A stretch of DNA of 64,000 nucleotides from Janibacter cremeus (lineage in GTDB: Bacteria > Actinomycetota > Actinomycetes > Actinomycetales > Dermatophilaceae), in contig NZ_CP115184.1 in the NCBI RefSeq assembly GCF_029395675.1, positions 1,984,001-2,048,000 on the forward strand, given 5' to 3'. The first letter of the stretch is position 1. Each line of letters opens with the position of its first letter. A program made the position numbers and the translations under genes. The notes below the pieces were generated by a model, which saw only the letters and a list, made by a program, of their open reading frames with translations, ran no database searches and had not been told where the DNA came from. Shown here one piece after another: positions 7,990-22,896 of the stretch.

Positions 7990-8337
7990 GTGAGCAACGA
8001 CGCTCCCACGCTCGGCGAGCGCTACATCGCCGTCCAGGAGTCCGAGGATTTCGGCGAGCTGCGCCGCAAGTTCCGCGGATTCGTCTTCCCCGTCACCGCG
8101 TTCTTCCTCGCGTGGTACTTCCTCTACGTGCTGCTGTCGATGTTCGCGCCCGACTTCATGGGCACCCCGGTCTTCGGCAGCATCAACATCGGTCTGCTCC
8201 TCGGGCTGGGCCAGTTCGTGACCACCTTCGCGATCACGATCATCTACGTCCGCTGGGCCGACCGGGTCTTCGACCCGCGCGCTGAGGCACTGTCCGCCAG
8301 CGTCGGCAGCCACGAGACCCCGGAGGTGGACGGCTGA
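7990..8337 (+). CDS. DUF485 small membrane protein, symporter partner
   Basis: A 115-residue DUF485 protein with the typical charged N-terminus (QESEDFGELRRKFRGFVFP) and two membrane helices (TAFFLAWYFLYVLLSMF and LGLGQFVTTFAITIIYV). DUF485 genes (yjcH in E. coli) lie directly before actP genes and are presumed accessory subunits or membrane chaperones of the permease. GTG at 7990 is preceded by GGAGGTGT. The stop overlaps the actP start by one base. The 174-base gap before it suggests a promoter separate from the preceding symporter. Confidence 0.92.
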   Translation: MSNDAPTLGERYIAVQESEDFGELRRKFRGFVFPVTAFFLAWYFLYVLLSMFAPDFMGTPVFGSINIGLLLGLGQFVTTFAITIIYVRWADRVFDPRAEALSASVGSHETPEVDG

Positions 8338-9956
8338 TGAACGCCCTGAGCACCCTGGCCGCTGCGACCACGACCGGCTCGCCGACACTGAACATCACGA
8401 TCTTCGTCGTCTTCGTCGTCGCGACGCTGGCGATCGTCATCAAGGTGGCCTCCGGCCACAAGACCGCCAGCCAGATGTACACCGGCGGCGCCGCCTTCTC
8501 CGGCCGGCAGAACGGGCTCGCCATCGCCGGCGACTACCTCTCCGCCGCGAGCTTCCTCGGGATCGCCGGAGCCATCGCCCTGCAGGGGTATGACGGCTTC
8601 CTCTACTCCATCGGCTTCCTCGTGGCCTGGCTCGTCGCCCTGCTCCTGGTGGCCGAGCTCTTCCGCAACACCGGCCGCTTCACACTGGCCGACGTGCTGT
8701 CCTACCGGTTGCGCCAGCGTCCGATGCGCATCGCCACGGCCAGCTCGGTCCTCGCGGTCTCCTTCTTCTACCTGCTGGCCCAGATGGCCGGCGCCGGATC
8801 CCTCGTCTCGCTGCTCCTGGGCGTCGACGGCGCGATGGCGCAGAACGTCGTCATCGCCGTCGTCGGCATCGTCATGGTCAGCTACGTGATGATCGGTGGC
8901 ATGAAGGGCACCACCTGGGTGCAGATGATCAAGGCCGTGCTGCTGATCTTCGCCGTGGCGATCATGACCGTGTGGATCCTGGGCAGCTACGGCTTCAACT
9001 TCTCCGCCCTCATGCAGGCCGCGGTCGACAAGAGCCCCACCGAGGTCGGGGACAGGCTCCTCGAGCCGGGCCTGAAGTACGGCGAGAGCCTGACGACGAA
9101 GATCGACTTCATCTCCCTCTCGCTCGCCCTCGTCCTCGGGACCGCCGGACTCCCCCACGTCCTGCAGCGCTTCTACACCGTCCCGACGAGCAAGCAGGCC
9201 CGCAAGTCGGTCGAGTGGGCCATCTGGCTCATCGGTGGCTTCTACCTGCTGACCCTGGTCATCGGTTACGGCGCCGGCGCCCTCGTCGGTCCGGACGTCA
9301 TCAACGACGCCCCGGGCAAGGCGAACGCCGCCGCACCGCTGCTGGCCTTCGAGCTCGGCGGGTCCTGGCTGCTCGGCATCGTCTCGGGCATCGCCTTCGC
9401 GACGATCCTCGCGGTCGTCGCCGGGCTGACGATCACCGCGAGCGCGAGCTTCGCCCACGACCTGTACAACCAGGTCTTCAAGAACGGCGAGGCCACCCAG
9501 GAGCAGGAGGTGAAGGTCTCGCGCTACGCGGTCATCGGTATCGGCATCGTGGCGATCCTCGGCGGCATGCTCGCCAAGAACCAGAACATCGCCTTCCTCG
9601 TGGCCCTCGCCTTCGCCGTCGCGGCGAGCGCGAACCTCCCGACGATCCTCTACAGCCTCTTCTGGAAGCGCTTCAACACCCGTGGGGCGCTGTGGTCGAT
9701 GTACGGCGGCCTCGGGTCGGCGATCGTCCTCATCGCCTTCTCCCCCGTGGTCTCCGGGTCCGAGACGGCGATGATCCCGGGCGCCGACTTCAGCATCTTC
9801 CCGCTGGCCAACCCGGGCCTGATCTCGATCCCGCTGGGCTTCACCCTCGGCTGGCTCGGCACGATCTCCAGCAAGGAGTTCAACCGCGCCAAGTACGCCG
9901 AGATGGAGGTGCGCAGCCTCACCGGTCACGGCGTGGCCGAGATGGTCGACCACTGA
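8337..9956 (+). CDS. actP: Cation/acetate symporter ActP-like
   Basis: A 539-residue SSS-family permease with an N-terminal helix, then the family signature AIAGDYLSAASFLGIAGAI (about 62-80), GLPHVLQRFYTVP and FATILAVVAGLTITASASFAHD. Length and signature match bacterial ActP and corynebacterial MctC, which import acetate, propionate or pyruvate with a cation. It is coupled to the DUF485 gene and is the second symporter in this block. acs lies about 5 kb away, so acetate uptake and activation are near neighbours. A bidirectional hairpin follows. Confidence 0.93.
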   Translation: MNALSTLAAATTTGSPTLNITIFVVFVVATLAIVIKVASGHKTASQMYTGGAAFSGRQNGLAIAGDYLSAASFLGIAGAIALQGYDGFLYSIGFLVAWLVALLLVAELFRNTGRFTLADVLSYRLRQRPMRIATASSVLAVSFFYLLAQMAGAGSLVSLLLGVDGAMAQNVVIAVVGIVMVSYVMIGGMKGTTWVQMIKAVLLIFAVAIMTVWILGSYGFNFSALMQAAVDKSPTEVGDRLLEPGLKYGESLTTKIDFISLSLALVLGTAGLPHVLQRFYTVPTSKQARKSVEWAIWLIGGFYLLTLVIGYGAGALVGPDVINDAPGKANAAAPLLAFELGGSWLLGIVSGIAFATILAVVAGLTITASASFAHDLYNQVFKNGEATQEQEVKVSRYAVIGIGIVAILGGMLAKNQNIAFLVALAFAVAASANLPTILYSLFWKRFNTRGALWSMYGGLGSAIVLIAFSPVVSGSETAMIPGADFSIFPLANPGLISIPLGFTLGWLGTISSKEFNRAKYAEMEVRSLTGHGVAEMVDH

Positions 9957-9988
9957 GCCGACCCGAGGAGCGTGCGCAGCACGCGCCC

Positions 9989-10022
9989 CGAAGGGGGGAG
10001 AGCCGCGGCTCTCCCCCCTTCG
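9989..10022. terminator. 34-bp perfect palindrome, bidirectional terminator
   Basis: CGAAGGGGGGAGAGCCG is followed immediately by its exact reverse complement. It lies between the convergent actP and bioB genes. The arms contain an inverted pair of the GAAGGGGG octamer that recurs throughout the window. Confidence 0.85.
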
Positions 10023-10048
10023 TCGTGCGTCAGGGCAGTGCGGGAAGG

Positions 10049-11110
10049 TCAGGCATTGGCTGGGGCCTGCGTGCCCGCGCCGCGCCGACGGATGACCGGG
10101 TCCGTGGCCGTCGCGGGGTCGTCCGCCGCAGCCTGTGCCCCCAGGACGACGAAGCCGTTGTCCGCGAGGAGGTCGAGGTCCTCCTGGGCGGCCTGCCCCT
10201 CGGCCGTGAGGTAGTCCCCGAGGAAGATCGAGTTGGCCACGTGCAGCCCGAGCGCCTGCAGGCTGCGCAGGTGCATCTCGCGGCCGGCGGCGATGCGGAT
10301 CTCCGTCGAGGGCGCGAGGAGCCGGGCGGCCGCCAAAATCCGCAGGCAGCGCAGCGGCGTCAGCTCCCACGTCTGCTGCTTCGGGGTCCCGTCGAAGGGG
10401 ATGAGGAAGTTGATCGGGATCGACTCCGAGCCCATCTCGCGCAGCGCGACGAGCGCCTCGACGAGCTGCTCGTCACTCTCCCCGAGCCCCGCGATGAGCC
10501 CGCTGCACGGGGAGAGGCCGGCACCCTGCGCCTTCGCCACCGTGCGGACCCGGTCCTCGTAGGTGTGCGTCGTGACGATCTGGTCGTGGTGCGACTCCGC
10601 GGTGTTGATGTTGTGGTTGTAGGCATCGGCCCCGGCCTCCCGCAGCCGCTCGCCCTGCCCGTCCCGGAGGAGGCCCAGGCAGGCGCAGACCTCGACGTCG
10701 GGACGCTCGTCCTTGATCGCACCGACCATGCCGGCGACCCGCTCGACGTCGCGGTTGCTCGGGCCCCGGCCGCTGGCGACCAGGCACACGCGGGACGCGC
10801 CACCGCGCAGCCCGGCCCTGGCCTGCTCGAGCGCCTCGTCCTCCGTGAGCCAGGTGTAGCGCAGGATCTCGCTCGTGGAGCCGAGCGCCTGGGAGCAGTA
10901 GCCGCAGTCCTCGGGGCACATCCCGGACTTGAGGTTGACGAGGTAGTTGACCTTGACGGTCATGCCGAAGTGCGCGCGCCGCAGCCGGGCGACGGCGGCC
11001 ACGAGGTCCAGCACCTCCTCGTCGGGTGTCCCCAGCACAGCCAGGGCGTCCTGCGGCGTCGCCTCCGCCCCGGCGAGGATGCGGTCGACGAGGTCGTCGT
11101 GGGTTGTCAT
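10049..11110 (-). CDS. bioB: Biotin synthase
   Basis: A 353-residue radical SAM enzyme that inserts sulfur into dethiobiotin in the last step of biotin synthesis. The SAM cluster motif C-x3-C-x2-C is Cys65, Cys69, Cys72 ([12 protein letters not shown]). Other conserved parts are YNHNINT (substrate region) and GLGES, and the ligand Arg region [10 protein letters not shown] near 260. The C-terminal tail after residue 335 ([15 protein letters not shown]) is variable. ATG at 11110. The ecfT stop lies 27 bases upstream, so bioB is probably part of the transporter operon. No other biotin synthesis gene is in the window. Confidence 0.97.
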   Translation of the reverse strand: MTTHDDLVDRILAGAEATPQDALAVLGTPDEEVLDLVAAVARLRRAHFGMTVKVNYLVNLKSGMCPEDCGYCSQALGSTSEILRYTWLTEDEALEQARAGLRGGASRVCLVASGRGPSNRDVERVAGMVGAIKDERPDVEVCACLGLLRDGQGERLREAGADAYNHNINTAESHHDQIVTTHTYEDRVRTVAKAQGAGLSPCSGLIAGLGESDEQLVEALVALREMGSESIPINFLIPFDGTPKQQTWELTPLRCLRILAAARLLAPSTEIRIAAGREMHLRSLQALGLHVANSIFLGDYLTAEGQAAQEDLDLLADNGFVVLGAQAAADDPATATDPVIRRRGAGTQAPANA

Positions 11111-11137
11111 GGGGCTACCTCCGGTGTCTGGGTCTGG

Positions 11138-11776
11138 TCAGTCGTCCCCCACGCCACGGGCGTGGAGGGCCTCGCCCGTCGCCTGGGCGTCGGCGACGAC
11201 CCGGATGGCGAAGGGGGTGAGTCGGGCCCGCACATCGCGCTCCAGTCCGCGGGCGCGGGCCGCGTCACGGGTCTCCTCGGCGAGCCCGATGGTGGCGGGG
11301 ATGGTGCGGAGCACGAGGGAGAAGGCGAGCGCCACCCGCTCGGGGTCGATCCGGAGCCGGTGCCCGGGGAGACGACGGAGGAGCCTCGATGGCGGCTCCA
11401 GGGCACGCTCGACGACGTCGAGCATGGCGTCGACCGGCGTCGTCGTGGTGACGACGGTGGCCAGGAGGACGAGGGCGACGAGGTCCCCCACGGTCTCGAC
11501 GGCTCGCGGCCAGCCCTCCTGGCGGGTGAGCCAACCACCCAGCACGAGGACGAGGAGCAGCAGCCAGCGCAGTGCCCGGACCAGGTCGCGACCAGGCGTG
11601 CGCGCAAGGGCGAGGAGTACCACGGCGACACCGAGGGCGAGGAGCGCCGACTGCCATCCCCGGACGACTGCGACGAGCGGACCGGCCACGAGCAGGGCCA
11701 GCAGCTTCGCCCCTGCCGGCAGCCCGTGCAGGAGCGTCTCGGCGGGTCGGTACGCGCCGACGAGCAGGCTGCTCAT
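11138..11776 (-). CDS. ecfT: Energy-coupling factor transporter T component (BioN-like)
   Basis: A 212-residue membrane protein of the CbiQ/EcfT family. It has hydrophobic helices at about 20-45, 47-62 and 75-95, followed by a cytoplasmic part with coupling motifs close to the A-R-G family signature (DAARARGLERD about 180-190, ALHARGVGDD at the end). It would link the ATPase EcfA to the substrate-binding protein BioY for biotin import. The ATG at 11776 overlaps the ecfA stop (ATGA). A longer in-frame ORF upstream is ignored because it would overlap the ATPase gene. Confidence 0.88.
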   Translation of the reverse strand: MSSLLVGAYRPAETLLHGLPAGAKLLALLVAGPLVAVVRGWQSALLALGVAVVLLALARTPGRDLVRALRWLLLLVLVLGGWLTRQEGWPRAVETVGDLVALVLLATVVTTTTPVDAMLDVVERALEPPSRLLRRLPGHRLRIDPERVALAFSLVLRTIPATIGLAEETRDAARARGLERDVRARLTPFAIRVVADAQATGEALHARGVGDD

Positions 11777-12462
11777 GCGCTCACCCGGTACTGCTCGACG
11801 ACCTCGGCGGCGGGCCCGTCTGCGACGACACTGCCCCCGGCGACCAGGAGGGCCCGGTCGCACCTCCCGGCGAGCTCGAGGTCATGGGTCACGAGGACCA
11901 GCTGCTGGGGCAGGGCCATCAGCAGGTCCCCGACCCGGCGGGCGTTGGTCAGGTCGAGCAGGGTGGTCGGCTCGTCGGCGACGAGGACGTCGGGGTCGAG
12001 TGCGAGCACGCCCGCGAGTGCGAGCAGCTGGGCTTGGCCTCCCGAGAGCGCGTGCACGCTGCGGTCCTCGAGTCCGCCCAGGCCGTGGGCCGTGAGGACC
12101 TCGCGGACGGCCTGCCGCCGGACCTCGGGATCCCGGTGGATGCGGCGCAGGGAGAGGGCCACGTCCTCCCCCGCCGTCGGCATCACCAGCTGGGCCCGGG
12201 GATCGGTGAAGGAGAAGGCGACCCGGCGACGCACCGCACGCCCCTCGCGGGCGACGTCCAGCCCGTCGACGCGGACCGTGCCGGTGGTCGCCGTCACGAG
12301 CCCGTTGAGGAGACGCGCCAGGGTGGACTTGCCGGCGCCGTTCGGACCGATGAGGGCGACCCGGTGCTCGGTGAGGTCCAGGCTCGTCCGCTCGAGGACG
12401 AGGCGGTCACCGTCGGCCGTGGTCCGCCGGACGGTGACGTCCTCGAGCTCCAGGCGGGCCAT
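11773..12462 (-). CDS. ecfA: Energy-coupling factor ABC ATPase (BioM-like)
   Basis: A 229-residue ABC ATPase. Motifs are Walker A GPNGAGKST (39-47), Q-loop-region TDPRAQLVMP (87-96), signature LSGGQ (139-143), Walker B DVLVADEP (158-165) and the switch His in LVTHD. It energises biotin uptake through EcfT and BioY, so this is a dedicated (group I) ECF system. The ATG at 12462 sits at the end of bioY (1-base overlap). The upstream in-frame extension of the reading frame lies within bioY and is not used. Confidence 0.92.
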   Translation of the reverse strand: MARLELEDVTVRRTTADGDRLVLERTSLDLTEHRVALIGPNGAGKSTLARLLNGLVTATTGTVRVDGLDVAREGRAVRRRVAFSFTDPRAQLVMPTAGEDVALSLRRIHRDPEVRRQAVREVLTAHGLGGLEDRSVHALSGGQAQLLALAGVLALDPDVLVADEPTTLLDLTNARRVGDLLMALPQQLVLVTHDLELAGRCDRALLVAGGSVVADGPAAEVVEQYRVSA

Positions 12463-13046
12463 CAGGACTCGCGACGCAGCAACCCGGGGAAGGCCCGGTG
12501 CACCGCTGCGGCGACAGCCACCGTGGCGGTCAGCTTGATGACGTCGCCGACCCAGAAGGCGGCGTCCACCGTCGCTGCGGCCGACCAGTCGAGGTCCGCC
12601 CGAAGGTGCAGGCCGACGATGCCCGCGCCGTGGATGAGCACCACGGCGAGCAGGCCACCGACGAAGAGCGCGGCGGCACCCGGGGTCCCGGACCGGCGGG
12701 TGAGGGCGGTGGCGACGGCACCGATGACCGCTGCACCGATCACCATGCCGATGATGTACCCGCCCGTCGGCCCGCTGAGGACGGGCAGGCCCGACTTGCC
12801 GTTGGCGAAGACGGGCAGGCCGGCGGCACCGACGCCGATCCACAGCACCACGGCCATGGCCCCACGTCGAGCGCCCAGGACCGCCCCGGCGAGCAGCACC
12901 CCGAAGGTCTGCAGCGTGATCGGCGCGAAGGCCGAGACGTTGATGGCGGGCAGGATCGAGCACACGGCGATGAGGGCGGCCAACGCCGCGACGAGTGCGA
13001 GGTCGACGGACGCGACACGGTCCCGGGTGGCCAGCTGGGTCGTCAC
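12462..13046 (-). CDS. bioY: Biotin transporter substrate-binding protein BioY
   Basis: A 194-residue, six-helix S component for biotin. It has the BioY core PITLQTFGVLLAGAVLGARRGA and the GLPVFANGKSGLPVLSGPTGGYI region that shapes the biotin pocket. GTG at 13046 follows GGAGGA (13053-13058) by 6 nt. An ATG at 13082 in the same frame falls inside the BioQ operator and lacks a ribosome-binding site, so it is rejected. First gene of the bioY-ecfA-ecfT-bioB operon. Confidence 0.94.
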   Translation of the reverse strand: MTTQLATRDRVASVDLALVAALAALIAVCSILPAINVSAFAPITLQTFGVLLAGAVLGARRGAMAVVLWIGVGAAGLPVFANGKSGLPVLSGPTGGYIIGMVIGAAVIGAVATALTRRSGTPGAAALFVGGLLAVVLIHGAGIVGLHLRADLDWSAAATVDAAFWVGDVIKLTATVAVAAAVHRAFPGLLRRES

Positions 13047-13067
13047 GGTCGATCCTCCGTCGTCGTA

Positions 13068-13102
13068 CTGAACGCCGTTCACCGGCGGTGAACGGCGTTC
13101 AG
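13068..13102. promoter_or_regulatory. Double BioQ-type operator (35-bp near-perfect palindrome)
   Basis: Two 13-mers, TGAACGCCGTTCA (13069-13081) and TGAACGGCGTTCA (13089-13101), each of TGAAC-N3-GTTCA form, lie 20 bases apart between bioY and bioQ. The full element has 17-base perfect arms around one central G (13085). The half-site matches the GAAC-N3-GTT core described for actinobacterial BioQ. The spacing of about two helical turns fits two dimers binding side by side. Confidence 0.85.
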
Positions 13103-13126
13103 ATTAGGGCGCGGGAGAGGTAGGGT
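13098..13126 (+). promoter_or_regulatory. Putative bioQ promoter
   Basis: TTCAGA (13098-13103) and TAGGGT (13121-13126) are separated by 17 bases. The -35 box overlaps the right operator copy, so BioQ binding would block it (autoregulation). Confidence 0.5.
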
Positions 13127-13166
13127 CAAGTTGATCCGCAGCACGCACCAGGACGAAGGGAGGGCC

Positions 13167-13760
13167 GTGCCCGACGCCCGCACGCCCCGCTCGGGCCCAC
13201 TCACCCGCACCCTCCTCGTCGACACGGCGCTGGCGATCCTCGCCCGGGCGGGTCTACCCGACCTGACGATGCGCGCGATCGGCACGGAGCTCGGCGTGCG
13301 GCAGAGCGCGCTGTACCACCACGTCGACAACAAGCAGGCGCTCCTGGGGGCCGTCGCCGACGAGATCCTCTCGCGTGGTCCGCGTGGCCCGGCCGGGACC
13401 GGGGACGACTGGCGGCGCCGGGCACGCCACCGGTGCGCCGACCTCCACGCAGCGGTGACGGCCTACCCGGACGGCGCCGACCTGGTCATGAGCATGTGGG
13501 CCTTCGGGATGGGCGCGCAGGCCCCCTTCGTCGAGCTGCGCGACCTGCTGGTCGAGGCCGGCCTGTCCGACGAGGTGGCCCCGACGGCGGCCCGCACCCT
13601 CCTGCACTTCGTGTATGGGCACGCCTACGACGAGCAGTCCCACGAGCACGCGGCCCGCTCCGGGATCACCCCGGGCGAGCGCGCGTCGACGGACTTCGAC
13701 ACCGGCCTGGACATCGTGCTCACCGGCATCAGCACGCTGCCGGGACTCGCCGGGGGCTGA
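13167..13760 (+). CDS. bioQ: TetR-family biotin repressor BioQ
   Basis: A 197-residue TetR regulator. The N-terminal HTH covers about residues 12-60 (LTMRAIGTELGVRQSALYHHV). The C-terminal region is of the TetR_C type with a His-rich end (HFVYGHAYDEQSHEHAA). GTG at 13167 follows AAGGGAGG; an upstream GTG/ATG start at 13131 lacks such a site. Divergent orientation to bioY and the double palindrome between them support BioQ, the biotin-pathway repressor known from Corynebacterium and Mycobacterium. It ends only 2 bases before the convergent phhA gene. Confidence 0.87.
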   Translation: MPDARTPRSGPLTRTLLVDTALAILARAGLPDLTMRAIGTELGVRQSALYHHVDNKQALLGAVADEILSRGPRGPAGTGDDWRRRARHRCADLHAAVTAYPDGADLVMSMWAFGMGAQAPFVELRDLLVEAGLSDEVAPTAARTLLHFVYGHAYDEQSHEHAARSGITPGERASTDFDTGLDIVLTGISTLPGLAGG

Positions 13761-13762
13761 CC

Positions 13763-14662
13763 TCAGGCCGGCGCGCCGGCCTGGGCGCGAAGCTCGGCCG
13801 CGCGGTCGTCGTCGACGGTGGCGAAGAAGTCCCCGACGACGTCCTCGAGGTGGCCCAGCCCCCGGGCCGCGAAGAGGATCGGCTGGTACTTGGTGATGTC
13901 GTAGTTGAGTGTGCCCATGTCCGCGAGGTCCAGGTCCCGGATCTCCATGGAGGCGTACTCCTGGATCTCCCCGTAGCTGGAGAGGATCCCGGCCCCGTAG
14001 GCCTTGAGGTCGTCCCCGTCGTAGGCGACGCCGAACTCGATGGAGAACCAGAAGACGTCGGCGACGAACTGCATCGCCTCCTCCGTCTCCAGCCTCAGCG
14101 AGGCCTCGCCGGCGGCCTGCGTGATCGCGGCGAAGCGGGGGCTGGCCAGCTGGTTCGCGTGCCCGATGACCTCGTGGATGATGTCGGGCTCCGGCGTGTA
14201 CAGCGGCTCGGCGCCATGGCGCAGGTACTGCGTGGAGTTGAAGGTCTGGTTGGCCAGGTCGGCGTAGAAGTCGCGCAGCGGCACCAGTCCCGGCGCGCAG
14301 ACGTAGCGCCATCCGGTCAACGGCAGCAGCCGCTCGCTGACCTCGTGCAGCTGCGGGACGTGGTCGGCGGGCAGGGCCAGCCGCTCCTTCGCCGCGAGGT
14401 ACTCGGGGTGCGCGTGGACCTCGTGCAGGGGCGCGAGCTCACGGCTGACCTGCCGCCAGACCGCGTGCTCGTCCTCGGTGTAGTCGATGGACGGAACGGG
14501 CTCGTGACGACGGTCCCACCGCAGGGCGGTCCCTGCGATCTCACCCCGCCGACGCAGGTACTCCGCGTCGTCGCGGCCCGGGTGGGTGTCCGCCAGATGG
14601 ACCTCCACGGTGCCGTCGTCGTGCTCGGTCACGGGTGAGTACAACTGTCCCTCGGTGAACAC
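13763..14662 (-). CDS. phhA: Phenylalanine 4-monooxygenase
   Basis: A 299-residue tetrahydropterin-dependent aromatic amino acid hydroxylase that converts phenylalanine to tyrosine. The iron ligands are His163 and His168 (IIHEVIGHANQ) and Glu209 (FWFSIEFG). The pterin-site region GLVPLRDFYADLAN is at about 125-138. Length matches bacterial single-domain PhhA. ATG at 14662 has AAGGAGGTGGTG directly upstream. No pterin dehydratase gene is adjacent, although one usually accompanies phhA. Confidence 0.95.
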   Translation of the reverse strand: MFTEGQLYSPVTEHDDGTVEVHLADTHPGRDDAEYLRRRGEIAGTALRWDRRHEPVPSIDYTEDEHAVWRQVSRELAPLHEVHAHPEYLAAKERLALPADHVPQLHEVSERLLPLTGWRYVCAPGLVPLRDFYADLANQTFNSTQYLRHGAEPLYTPEPDIIHEVIGHANQLASPRFAAITQAAGEASLRLETEEAMQFVADVFWFSIEFGVAYDGDDLKAYGAGILSSYGEIQEYASMEIRDLDLADMGTLNYDITKYQPILFAARGLGHLEDVVGDFFATVDDDRAAELRAQAGAPA

Positions 14663-14950
14663 ATCACCACCTCCTTGTGGTCAGTCAACACTGACAGATC
14701 ACGCTCTTCCAGGCCACGGACGCGCAGATCACTGGTCAGGATGTGCAGTGCGTCGCCCATCCGCTCCCCCGGTTCCTGGGCACAGTGCGTACCCCGGGGG
14801 CACGTGTCCCGCGGCCCCTGCCGCTCGTCGCCCCGGGACCGACGTCCGGCGACGGCGAACGGACATCGATTGTGCTCGTGACCACATCGGGGGAAAGTAG
14901 GGGTGGTACACACCGTGCGGTGACGCACGGCCACTCGATGAGGAGGACAC

Positions 14951-16894
<1,944 letters not shown>

Positions 16895-16905
16895 TCCACC
16901 ACGAC

Positions 16906-16947
16906 GAAGGGGGCCTGCCCACCGGTTACCGGTGGACAGGCCCCTTC
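16906..16947 (+). terminator. Terminator after acs
   Basis: A stem of about 20 bp (GAAGGGGGCCTGCCC...) with one mismatch, one unpaired G and a single-base loop, ending in CCCCTTCTCGTGTG. It begins 12 bases after the acs stop codon. Confidence 0.85.
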
Positions 16948-16987
16948 TCGTGTGCCGTGGGACGGGATCCCCCCACATCCGGACGCA

Positions 16988-17021
16988 CGAAAGCCCCCAA
17001 CGGTGTGGTTGGGGGCTTTCG
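16988..17021 (-). terminator. rrn operon terminator
   Basis: CGAAAGCCCCCAAC (16988-17001) pairs perfectly with GTTGGGGGCTTTCG (17008-17021) over a 6-nt loop. It lies just beyond the 3' end of 5S rRNA on the minus strand. Confidence 0.9.
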
Positions 17022-17030
17022 TGTGAATGG

Positions 17031-17151
17031 TTGTCCGGCTGCGTCCTACTCTCCCACACCGTCTCCAGTGCAGTACCATCGGCGCTGAAAGGCTTAGCTT
17101 CCGGGTTCGGAATGGGACCGGGCGTTTCCCTTTCGCTGTGACAGCCGTAAC
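17031..17151 (-). rRNA. rrf: 5S ribosomal RNA
   Basis: The minus strand reads GTTACGGCTGTCACAGCGAA at its 5' end, and contains the conserved CCCATTCCGAACCCGGAAG loop and GGGAGAGTAGGACGC before the 3' end. About 120 nt; both ends approximate to a few bases. Confidence 0.95.
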
Positions 17152-17208
17152 TCTATGGAAATACGATTTGCAGTGTCACCCCGAGCGGGTGGCTGACCGT
17201 ATCTCGGG

Positions 17209-17229
17209 AACTGCACAGTGGACGCGAAC
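17209..17229. repeat. 23S flanking processing stem, 3' arm
   Basis: AACTGCACAGTGGACGCGAAC is the reverse complement, with two mismatches, of 20390-20410. The two arms flank 23S rRNA and would pair in the precursor, forming the usual RNase III processing stem. Confidence 0.75.
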
Positions 17230-17264
17230 GTGTCTTTCTTTACGCAACAAGTGTTGTGTGTGTA

Positions 17265-22326
<5,062 letters not shown>

Positions 22327-22620
22327 TAGAAACCCTCACCCCCAGCCACAAAGGACCAGGAACGAGAGCCAATCAATAACCCAACAAAGGGCCTAAAATC
22401 CCGGCTGAGCAAGAACAACTAGCAAAATAAACTGCTAATCATCTCAATCAACCAAAAGAAAATGCTCCCCAACCAAACCAACCCACACCCACACGGGCAC
22501 AGGCCAGATCAGCCAAGAAACGAGGTATTGGCATCGATCATTTGACACGCTGTTGAGTTCTCAAGATTCACACGCACACCCCACACAACCCACCAACCGG
22601 CGACCTGCACAAGGGGCAAC
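22327..22620 (-). promoter_or_regulatory. rRNA leader with conserved actinobacterial element
   Basis: About 290 bases of AT-richer leader. At 22541-22568 the minus strand reads CTTGAGAACTCAACAGCGTG, containing the 12-bp palindrome TTGAGAACTCAA found in actinobacterial rrn leaders (antitermination/processing). No protein-coding potential. Confidence 0.7.
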
Positions 22621-22626
22621 TTCTCC

Positions 22627-22656
22627 ATCTTGCCGCTGTCCATGCTTGGGCGTCAA
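22627..22656 (-). promoter_or_regulatory. rrn operon promoter
   Basis: Minus strand: -35 TTGACG (22651-22656), 18-bp spacer, -10 CAAGAT (22627-22632). Transcription would begin near 22620. The DNA from 22657 to 22896 upstream shows no gene and no second convincing promoter. Confidence 0.75.
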
Positions 22657-22896
22657 ATCCGTGATCCGCTCTCTGAGCGGCCGGACTGCTTGATCGCGCT
22701 TGGATCTTCAGCGGCGGTGACCCACCGTAGCAGCGAGGCTGTTCGGCTCCAAATGCGTTTCTCCGTGGTCGCGATGACCGTGGATGCTGCGATTTGAACG
22801 AGGGGCTGTCAGTCCTGGGACCGGCCTACTTGGTGCGACCCTGCAAGGGCCACCACTTGGTGTCCGTTCCTCCCTCTCGGGCTGACAGATGAAACA

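Noticed and set aside
8244..12538. Very long antisense and out-of-frame readings over actP, bioB and ecf genes
   Set aside because: Composition bias only; the genes on the other strand or frame have full domain support.
13047..13082. Upstream ATG (13082) as start of bioY
   Set aside because: It lies inside the BioQ operator and has no ribosome-binding site, whereas GTG 13046 has GGAGGA at good distance.
14629..14934. A 101-codon minus-strand frame upstream of and overlapping phhA, with an internal MGDALHIL start after GGGGGAG
   Set aside because: It overlaps the phhA ribosome-binding site and start, has no recognisable family, and its first part reads through the acs upstream region. A short leader peptide cannot be fully excluded.
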